Assembly: GCA_965215115.1 (NCBI GenBank)
Contig: OZ244050.1
Location: 992,001-1,056,000, forward strand
Direction of reading: 5' to 3'
Length of the DNA: 64,000 nt
Source of the DNA: CALDTK01 sp965215115
GTDB lineage: Bacteria > Bacteroidota > Bacteroidia > Chitinophagales > Saprospiraceae
The notes under the pieces were generated by a model. The model was not told the origin of the DNA. It ran no database searches and saw only the letters and a list, made by a program, of their open reading frames with translations. Positions 58,220 to 64,000 of this stretch are shown in pieces. The first letter of the stretch is position 1, and the number at the start of each line of letters is the position of its first letter. A program made the position numbers and the translations under genes.

Positions 58220-58785
58220 AGCAGACAGGGCTCGTCGGTGACGGTGAGGGAAGTTCGGTCGATACGCACGGCGGCGGCAGCCCCGAAGAGCCGCGTGAAG
58301 TACCCGAAGCCGAGGGCGTCCCAGAGGTTGCACACGACATCCATGGCGTGGGCCGCGGCGGCGATCATCTCGGGGTGGTGCCGCTCGATGAGCCAACAGT
58401 CGTTGCGCCACCATTCATCATCCGGAACCTCGGCAATTTGCTCGGCGGTAAAAAAGCTGCTGGCTTTATGCGTCTCTAGGCGAACAGCTACTTTGCTAAC
58501 GTTAATTTGCCGAACGTGCGGCACCGTTTGGTACTGGTCTATCCACATAGCCATCTCGTATTCCGGTGGCTCGTTGTTCCGGAAGTCATGACTATTGTCG
58601 TTATAGATCCAATTGTGCCGTATCGTAATCGACATCAACTCCGGGGTTTTGGCGAAAGCCTGCACCTGCAACTCCCGCCAGAGCCACTCGATCTCCACGG
58701 CGCGCGCGCGCGAGGGCCGGTGGTGGCGGTAGGTACCCTTGTGGGGTCGACTTTCGTCAAAACCCGCTACCTCACGCGAAAACAT
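58216..58785 (-). CDS. Hypothetical protein, paralogue of the previous gene
   Basis: A 189-aa protein, unrecognised, with the same blocks as the 57617 product (about 25-30% by eye). Trp-rich (DDEWWRNDCWLIERHHPEM). Micro-hairpins at 58646 (encoding AFAKT) and 58749 (GAC/GTC stem) fall in its N-terminal part. It overlaps both neighbours in the operon. Confidence 0.65.
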   Translation of the reverse strand: MFSREVAGFDESRPHKGTYRHHRPSRARAVEIEWLWRELQVQAFAKTPELMSITIRHNWIYNDNSHDFRNNEPPEYEMAMWIDQYQTVPHVRQINVSKVAVRLETHKASSFFTAEQIAEVPDDEWWRNDCWLIERHHPEMIAAAAHAMDVVCNLWDALGFGYFTRLFGAAAAVRIDRTSLTVTDEPCLL

Positions 58786-59119
58786 GATGGTTGGTTTTGG
58801 CGGTAATAGGATTCAATTTAGCGCTCGGCTCCGGGACATCGAGCACGACGCCGCGTTCGGTTCTGCGGACACGCGACACCCGATCAGGACTTCCCTTGCC
58901 TGGTGCCGCAGAGCCCTTTCCCGGCCCACTATAATCTTTCGCGGTCTGCCCGAAGTACGTCGCGCGATACACCGGCAAGGTGTCGCCCACCGGGGCCATC
59001 TCCAGGCCTGCGACCCACTCTTCGGCCGCGAAATTCCAAAACGGCGCGTGCGCCACCATCGGCGTCTCGTAGATCGGCCACCAGGTGCCGAGGTCGTAAG
59101 CGATGTCGAGGCGGTACAC
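58772..59119 (-). CDS. Hypothetical protein, first gene of a three-gene operon
   Basis: About 115 aa from GTG 59119: VYRLDIAYDLGTWWPIYETP, VAHAPFWNFAAEEWVAGLEM and GDTLPVYRATYFGQTAKDY, then a disordered Gly/Pro/Ser tail. No known domain. The frame remains open for a short distance upstream, so the true start may lie higher. Its stop overlaps the next start by 14 bp. Divergent from the HIRAN gene. Confidence 0.5.
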   Translation of the reverse strand: MYRLDIAYDLGTWWPIYETPMVAHAPFWNFAAEEWVAGLEMAPVGDTLPVYRATYFGQTAKDYSGPGKGSAAPGKGSPDRVSRVRRTERGVVLDVPEPSAKLNPITAKTNHHVFA

Positions 59120-59175
59120 GTGCCTGCGAAGGTCGGCGCGCGCGTCGATACGGCGCGGCTATTTTTGGCTCGACG

Positions 59176-61383
59176 ATGACACAGCACACGCGCTACGTTT
59201 TCCCGCCGATGCGCGTGGCCGGTTGGGAATACCACGAGGGCCCGCGCCTCACGGAGCTGCCGCAGGTCGGCGATCCGCTTTCGCTAAAACCGGAGCCGGG
59301 CAACGCGCACGACGCACACGCGATCGAGGTGTTTTGGCGAAAGCACAAAATTGGCTACGTGCCGGCCTACGCGGCCAAACGCCTCCACGGCATCGCGGCG
59401 CGCCACGACACGATTTGCGTCACGAAAAGGCTCGACGCCCCGCACGGCTTCCTGGAGTTCGAGCTTTCCGTGCCCACGCCCGCCACACTCTCGGCGCTCG
59501 CCGCGCCGCGGCTCCCGCCCGTTGCAGAGGCCTCGGGCACGGCGCTGCTGGAGGCGGCGGTCGGGGCCCAGTTGCTCACCGTCCTGCCCGAAACGCTCAC
59601 GGCGGCCGGCGCCGACGCGGCGACCGCGGCGGCGGACGTCACGTGGGCATTCGAACGCTTCGCCGAGGGCGCTACCGGCGGGCGCTACGACGCCGGGGTG
59701 CCTATCTCCTGGTCGGCGAATCAACCCGTTTACCTCGTGCGCGAACCCGCCGAGGCGCGCGCCCACGAGCGGGTGAGCGTCTGGCTGCCGGGCGCTCGGC
59801 GGCTCGGATTCCTGCACCGCAACGTCGGCGAGGAAGCGATCACCTACCTCGACGCACGCGATCCGCACCGGCTTCACCGCGCTTACCTACGTGAGGCGAG
59901 CCCGGGCGGCGATGCTTTCGCGGAGTCTGGCCTGGCCACCTTCGGGCTGGCCCTGTACAAGCTCTACCCCGCGGGCTACGCGAGCCCTGTGCACTCGGAG
60001 AAGTACGACGGTAACGCCCTCGCCGAGCGGTACCCGCTGCACGCGGATGATTTGCTAATTCGGCATCCGGACGCGCCGCAGAGTCTATCGACGGCGCCCT
60101 TCCTACCCGGTGACAACAAGGAATTGTGGGTACTGAAGCGCCGTTTACCCCGTCAAGATAATTTCGATACAGACGGCAAGTATTTGCACACCGAAGACCC
60201 GCAAGACGCCGACGAGGCCTACGCGCCTTTCGGCAAAACCCGCGCAGCCGCAGCCGCACCCAAACCGCGTTTGCCGCGCATCCCTGCCGGCTACGAGTAC
60301 CAGGTGCAGTGGATTTATTCGACACCGTACTACGAGCAGGTCCTGGGGCAGAGTACGGAGGTGCTGTTGGAGGTTTTGCGGCAACGCTCCCTCGAACGCG
60401 GCCTCCCGCCGGCCATCGCCGGGCTCCCGGACGATAGTCGCTCGGGCCTGCGCTACTTCGACGACACCTTCGTCGACGAGGGCCTCCCGCACGGGCACTA
60501 CGTCTTCGCCGAGGCGGCCGCCGGTGATGCAGACCTTGGCGCGGCCGAGGAGTCGCTCACGCCGCTCGACTACCCCCGCGCCGAGGGTGCCCCGGACTTC
60601 CGACCGGCCTTCGACTACCGCGACTGGATGAGTTGCGGCGGCGTCGACGTGGCCACGCGGCGGCGGGTGCGGACTCTTCTGGCGCGCCTGCCCGAGCCGC
60701 CGCCCTTCCCGCCGATCACCGAGGCGTACACCGCCGAAGACCGGGTGCGGCACGTCGAGGCATGGCTCGCCGCGATGTCGGCGGAGCTGCGCACGGCCGT
60801 GGGGCAGAAATGCCCGGTAGGTCGGGAGGTGCCGGGGCGGTGGGCCTACTGGCAGGACGCCGAGGTGCCGACGGACGCGGCGCTCGACTGGCTGTGGGCG
60901 AAGCGGTGGGCGCGCGCGGAGGCGGCCTGGCGCAGCCATCTACACGCCGTGGAACCGAAGCGCTACGAATACACGAAGCACGTCCCCTACTCTTCGATCG
61001 AGAGCATTACTCGGTTGGAAGGGCGCGAGGCCTGGGGCTACGGCAAGTCGCGACTCATGAGCGAGCCCCGGGTGGCCGGCCGCGAGCGGGGCCTCGGCGC
61101 GACGCAGACCCTGTTGCTCCCGCGCCAACACGCGCACTTCACGCGCGACTACACGTTGCGGGCGATGCTCTGGGCCGCGCGCGAGGCGGGCGTCTGGGCG
61201 GGGGATTGGCCGCTGCGCATGTCGATTGATTTCGCGCCGACGCTAGCGCCCTCGACCTGGCCGCAGGCCTCGCTGGTGGACACGAGCGCGGAGCTGCGGT
61301 TCGAGACGGTGGCGGAGCGCGGGAGGGAATACGCGGAGGCGAGAGCGTTCCGGGTGCTGGTGAGTGTGACGTGGCCGGGGTAA
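59176..61383 (+). CDS. HIRAN-domain protein, large and otherwise unknown
   Basis: A 735-aa protein. Residues about 8-75 form a HIRAN domain (VAGWEYHEGPRLTELPQVGD, EPGNAHDAHAIEVFWRKHKI, GYVPAYAAKRL), a module that binds stalled or 3' DNA ends. A second HIRAN-like block may lie at about residues 175-225 (ISWSANQPVYLVREP; WLPGARRLGFLHRN). The rest has no motif I recognise but contains many Trp/Tyr. Several micro-hairpins (59277, 59331, 60225, 60373) are built in; the one at 59331 lies inside the conserved HIRAN core (FWRKH). Confidence 0.7.
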   Translation: MTQHTRYVFPPMRVAGWEYHEGPRLTELPQVGDPLSLKPEPGNAHDAHAIEVFWRKHKIGYVPAYAAKRLHGIAARHDTICVTKRLDAPHGFLEFELSVPTPATLSALAAPRLPPVAEASGTALLEAAVGAQLLTVLPETLTAAGADAATAAADVTWAFERFAEGATGGRYDAGVPISWSANQPVYLVREPAEARAHERVSVWLPGARRLGFLHRNVGEEAITYLDARDPHRLHRAYLREASPGGDAFAESGLATFGLALYKLYPAGYASPVHSEKYDGNALAERYPLHADDLLIRHPDAPQSLSTAPFLPGDNKELWVLKRRLPRQDNFDTDGKYLHTEDPQDADEAYAPFGKTRAAAAAPKPRLPRIPAGYEYQVQWIYSTPYYEQVLGQSTEVLLEVLRQRSLERGLPPAIAGLPDDSRSGLRYFDDTFVDEGLPHGHYVFAEAAAGDADLGAAEESLTPLDYPRAEGAPDFRPAFDYRDWMSCGGVDVATRRRVRTLLARLPEPPPFPPITEAYTAEDRVRHVEAWLAAMSAELRTAVGQKCPVGREVPGRWAYWQDAEVPTDAALDWLWAKRWARAEAAWRSHLHAVEPKRYEYTKHVPYSSIESITRLEGREAWGYGKSRLMSEPRVAGRERGLGATQTLLLPRQHAHFTRDYTLRAMLWAAREAGVWAGDWPLRMSIDFAPTLAPSTWPQASLVDTSAELRFETVAERGREYAEARAFRVLVSVTWPG

Positions 61384-61389
61384 AGCGGG

Positions 61390-61426
61390 ACGGCCCCGTT
61401 CGGCGAGCTCCAGCTCGTGGGGCCGT
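61390..61426. terminator. Single bulged hairpin between convergent genes
   Basis: Outer ACGGCCCC/GGGGCCGT, then TTCGG unpaired on the 5' side, inner CGAGCT/AGCTCG with loop CC. It matches the TTCGA-bulge family except for the last base of the bulge and being single. It sits in the 49-bp gap between two gene ends, which favours a terminator function. Confidence 0.65.
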
Positions 61427-61432
61427 GGAGCG

Positions 61433-61858
61433 TCAATCCGCATCGAAGCGAAAGACCTCCCGGGTCGGCCGCTCACCTTCGTCCCCCTCCGCCGGCGCTT
61501 GTCCCTCGAGCCGCGGCGCGCTCGGCGGCAGGCCCTGGCCGAGCATCCACGGGCGCAGGGGCACGTCGCCGAAGAAGTCCTGCGCGGTGGGGATGAAGCG
61601 CCCGCCGTAGTCCTCGAGGACGTGTTGCTCGCCGATGTCGCGGACGCTCACCTCCTTACCGTCGCCGTTGACGATCGTGACGCCGAAGATGCGCTCGAGG
61701 ATGGTGCCGACGAACCAGGCGTTGTGCGTCAGGGCGCGGTGCCGGTTGTCGGGCAGGGCGGCCTTGGAGGAGTCGAGCAGGTTGTGGATCCCGAGGTAGT
61801 CGGCCGGCGCGCCGCCGAAGCGCCGGGCCGAGGACTGGGCGTGGAGGTGGGGTTTCAT
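61433..61858 (-). CDS. DUF6915-like protein
   Basis: A 141-aa soluble protein: HLHAQSSARRFGGAPADYLG, HNLLDSSKAALPDNRHRALT, ILERIFGVTIVNGDGKEVSV and RDIGEQHVLEDYGGRFIPTA match the pattern of DUF6915 proteins, which have conserved His residues suggesting a metal or catalytic site. Function unknown; found on many mobile elements. The last 40 residues are low complexity. The start ATG 61858 begins the conserved block. Confidence 0.78.
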   Translation of the reverse strand: MKPHLHAQSSARRFGGAPADYLGIHNLLDSSKAALPDNRHRALTHNAWFVGTILERIFGVTIVNGDGKEVSVRDIGEQHVLEDYGGRFIPTAQDFFGDVPLRPWMLGQGLPPSAPRLEGQAPAEGDEGERPTREVFRFDAD

Positions 61859-61967
61859 GGGAGGTAAAGGTCGAAGTATTGAAGGGGGGAAGTGGTGAAG
61901 GGCTGCCGCGAGGAGGCACGGGTACGACGGATTAACGCTGGGTTGCGTCAATGAAGTTACGAGGGGG

Positions 61968-62008
61968 GCCTTTCGGCAAAACGTGTGGTGCGTGTTTTGG
62001 CGCAAGCC
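61968..62008. repeat. Two opposed GTTTT micro-hairpins
   Basis: GCC-GAAA-GGC on the minus strand (61968-61982) and GGC-GCAA-GCC on the plus strand (61994-62008), in the divergent region 61859-62272, which has no gene. Confidence 0.85.
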
Positions 62009-62099
62009 TAGATCACGTCTGAGGCTCCCCGCCGCGCCGAAACAAACAGTACTCCGCTCGGCGCAGTGTTGTGGCGCCAGGCGTGGCGAGCAGTCCAGG

Positions 62100-62180
62100 G
62101 GGCGTTCGACCGCTTCCAAGCGGCGCCCCCGATTCGGAACTGTATTGCGCCACTGCCTGGAGGCAGTCGAACGGCGCCAT
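62100..62180. repeat. Paired TTCGA-bulge hairpins (BIME-like)
   Basis: Left: GGGGCG/CGCCCC, TTCGA, CCGCTT/AAGCGG with loop CC. Right, inverted: GCGCC/GGCGC, TTCGA, CTGCCT/AGGCAG. It lies 93 bp upstream of the histidine kinase start. Confidence 0.85.
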
Positions 62181-62272
62181 GTCCGACCATACCCCGCCCC
62201 CCAGCCACACATTTGCGTCTTTCCATCCGCCTTTCTAACTTCACCACCCACACCGCTTTTCCGTCTCGACCA

Positions 62273-63919
62273 ATGGGCACGCTCCACTCCCCCGAAGGCC
62301 GTCCGGTCGCGCAATCCCGCAGCGCTACCGGAGCATCCGGCGCATCCGACACTACCGCCGCCCCCACCACCGACCCAGCCCCCGAACGCGAACCGCCCCG
62401 CGTCACCCAGGGCAACATATCGAACGCCGGCGGGGTCAGGCGCTGGGCCTGGCCCGACGTGCACACCTCGGCGGTGGTCTTCCCGCCGGCGGGCGCGGGC
62501 GGCGGGAGGGCGCGCGCGGACGGCGAGAAGGCGCGCGCCAGTTCCGAGGGGCGGTCCGGTGGCGCGTGGGCCGCGGCGCAGGCCGACCGCAAGACGAGCG
62601 GACCCGCCGGCGCCTGGCACCCGTACCTCCACCCCGACGACCGCGACGCCTTCGCCGCCGCCCTCGCGCCCCTACTCGCCGGCCCCGCCGAAATCAGCCT
62701 CGAGGCCCGCTTCCGCTTCGCGCCCGACCGCGACTACCGCTGCCACCTTTTCCGCGCGACCTCGCGCCGCACGCCCGCCGGACGCCTCTCCGCCGCCGGG
62801 AGCCTCGTCGACATCGAGGACCGCAAGACCCTCGAGCGCCAGCTCGAGCGCTCCAACGACAAGCTCCGCCTCGCGGTCCAGGGCCACGCCGTCGGGGTGT
62901 GGGACTGGCCCGACACCAGCCAGGACTACATCCAGATCTCCGAGGAGCTCCGCGTCTTCATGGGGTACGCCCCGGACGAGATCGAGGACTCGATGACGTG
63001 GATCTTCGGGATCGTCCACCCCGACGACCTAGCCGGCGTCCAGGACGACATCGGCCGCGTCCTCGCCACCGGCGGCAAGTACGTCTCGGAGTTCCGCATC
63101 GCCTTCGCCGACCGGGGCTACCGCTGGGTGCGCTCGGCGGGGGTCATCACGCGCGACGCCGGCGGCCCCGGGGTCCACCGCCTCACCGGCGCCCTGAGCG
63201 ACGTCCACGAACAGCACCGCGCCAAGGACCGCCTCAGCGCCGCCAACCGCCAGCTCGAGGAGTTCGCCTACCTCATCGCCCACGACCTGAGTTCGCCCCT
63301 GCGCCACATCCAGGCCTTCTCGCAGTTCCTGCGCGACGAGGAGGCCACGCGGCTCTCGGCCACCGGGCGCGACTACCTCGAGACCATCGTCGGGTCGGCC
63401 GAGCGGATGCAGGGACTCATCGCCGACATGCTCGTCTACGCGCGCGCCGGCACCGAGGCCATCGTCCGACGCCCCGTCGACCTCGCGGCGCTCATCGCGG
63501 CGCTCCGCGACGAACTCGTCTCCGGGGACCAGGCCCGCCACGTGCGGTGGGCCGTCGACGCCGAGCTCCCGGTCGTCTCCGCGGACGCGCGCCAGATGCG
63601 CCAGCTGTTCCAGAACCTCCTCACGAACGCGGCGAAGTTCACGCGCCACACCCCCGCCGCCGAGGTGTCCGTGCGCGCGCACACGACCGACGAGCACCAC
63701 GTCATCACGGTGGCCGACAACGGGGTCGGCTTCGAGCCCGCGCTGGCCGAGCGCATCTTCGACGCCTTCGACCGCGGCAACAACGCCGCCCGCTTCGAGG
63801 GCACCGGCATCGGGCTCGCGCACGTGGCCCGGATCCTCGAGCGCCACAACGGCCACGTCACGGCCCGCGGCGCCGTCGGCGAGGGCGCGACGTTCGTCGT
63901 GGAGCTACCGCGGGTGTAG
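62273..63919 (+). CDS. PAS-domain sensor histidine kinase
   Basis: A 548-aa cytoplasmic two-component kinase with no membrane segment. After a disordered Ala/Pro/Gly N-terminus (residues 1-110) come two PAS/PAC regions (WHPYLHPDDRDAFAAALAPL; KLRLAVQGHAVGVWDWPDTS with IVHPDDLAGVQDD), a HisKA dimerisation helix with H-box AYLIAHDLSSPLRHIQAFSQ (His at about residue 344), and a HATPase domain: FQNLLTNAAKFTRH (N box), ITVADNGVGFEPALAE (G1) and FEGTGIGLAHVARIL (G2). The architecture resembles bacteriophytochrome-like or CikA-type kinases minus GAF/PHY. No response regulator is adjacent. ATG 62273 avoids repeat-derived residues upstream. Confidence 0.88.
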   Translation: MGTLHSPEGRPVAQSRSATGASGASDTTAAPTTDPAPEREPPRVTQGNISNAGGVRRWAWPDVHTSAVVFPPAGAGGGRARADGEKARASSEGRSGGAWAAAQADRKTSGPAGAWHPYLHPDDRDAFAAALAPLLAGPAEISLEARFRFAPDRDYRCHLFRATSRRTPAGRLSAAGSLVDIEDRKTLERQLERSNDKLRLAVQGHAVGVWDWPDTSQDYIQISEELRVFMGYAPDEIEDSMTWIFGIVHPDDLAGVQDDIGRVLATGGKYVSEFRIAFADRGYRWVRSAGVITRDAGGPGVHRLTGALSDVHEQHRAKDRLSAANRQLEEFAYLIAHDLSSPLRHIQAFSQFLRDEEATRLSATGRDYLETIVGSAERMQGLIADMLVYARAGTEAIVRRPVDLAALIAALRDELVSGDQARHVRWAVDAELPVVSADARQMRQLFQNLLTNAAKFTRHTPAAEVSVRAHTTDEHHVITVADNGVGFEPALAERIFDAFDRGNNAARFEGTGIGLAHVARILERHNGHVTARGAVGEGATFVVELPRV

Positions 63920-64000
63920 CCGGCGGCGAGGATGACACCTCGGGGGCGTCCGGGACGTGGCCGCAGCCGTCTTCTCTCGTCCCGTCTTTCAGTTTTGCCT
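63920..64000. other. Right edge, no gene seen
   Basis: 81 bp after the kinase stop codon, with no open frame of note. Confidence 0.5.

Noticed and set aside
61433..62632. 399-aa minus-strand open frame
   Set aside because: Only the 61433-61858 part has conserved sequence; upstream residues come from intergenic repeats.

Overview
The window looks like a chromosomal segment of a high-GC (about 65% by eye) member of the Bacteroidota, probably Saprospiraceae/Lewinella-like. Evidence is the Bacteroidota gene content (BshA for bacillithiol, a DUF6089 barrel, DUF2853, a Fur/Zur - TonB receptor - lipoprotein operon, a carboxypeptidase-regulatory-like TonB receptor), TAnnTTTG-type -7 promoter boxes, and the near absence of Shine-Dalgarno sequences. 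The assignment is inference; the 16S gene would settle it.

Layout. 1-115 is the start of a secreted protein leaving the left edge. 334-590 is a nested, branched palindrome. 713-5926 is a complete rRNA operon on the minus strand (16S, a spacer without normal tRNA genes, 23S, 5S, terminator). 6.4-24.7 kb holds housekeeping and envelope genes: serC, a YgjP-like metallopeptidase, bestrophin plus two AI-2E permeases, ThuA, a compact DoxX/DUF2071/methyltransferase/membrane operon, DUF427 and cupin genes, a putative zinc-uptake operon, VanY, YceI, a MerR regulator and two conserved hypotheticals. 24.7-43.6 kb is more accessory: a DM13/outer-membrane pair, two paralogous RelE/ParE toxin-antitoxin modules, a kinase-like lipoprotein, a trans-sulfuration enzyme, a metzincin-like protease, GH3, an adenylate cyclase, Rpn/PD-(D/E)XK genes intact and decayed, bshA, a START protein, TesB and two frameshifted genes. 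43.7-53.2 kb has a large TonB receptor, small enzymes, Uma2, a sugar isomerase, an M20 amidohydrolase and lipoproteins. 53.5-61.9 kb is a defence-like cluster of uncertain role: a radical SAM protein, a methyltransferase-like/SF1-helicase fusion, three overlapping unknown genes, and a HIRAN protein. A PAS histidine kinase closes the window.

Four sequence-level signals stand out. (1) The 16S 3' end reads AAUAUCUCUUUU where Bacteroidota normally have AACACCUCCUUU, so the anti-Shine-Dalgarno core is mutated. (2) Many genes have a -7 box (TACCTTCC, TAGTTTCG, TAATTTCG) only 4-8 nt before the start codon, implying leaderless or nearly leaderless mRNAs, which fits (1). (3) About 60 copies of a micro-hairpin, GTTTT followed by a 3-bp stem closed by a GNNA loop, are scattered in both orientations through genes and intergenic DNA; the stems differ but covary (GGC/GCC, GCC/GGC, GAC/GTC, AGC/GCT, TGC/GCA, GCG/CGC). 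(4) A second family of larger hairpins, nearly always in inverted pairs and found only between genes, has a constant unpaired TTCGA or TTAGA on the 5' side between two covarying stems; one pair is amplified into a five-unit tandem array (15479-16035) that carries copies of the 3' end of the neighbouring DUF427 gene. I regard (3) and (4) as the best candidates for an undescribed repeat system, resembling REP/BIME or IS200/IS605-type hairpins in design, but no transposase for them is present here.
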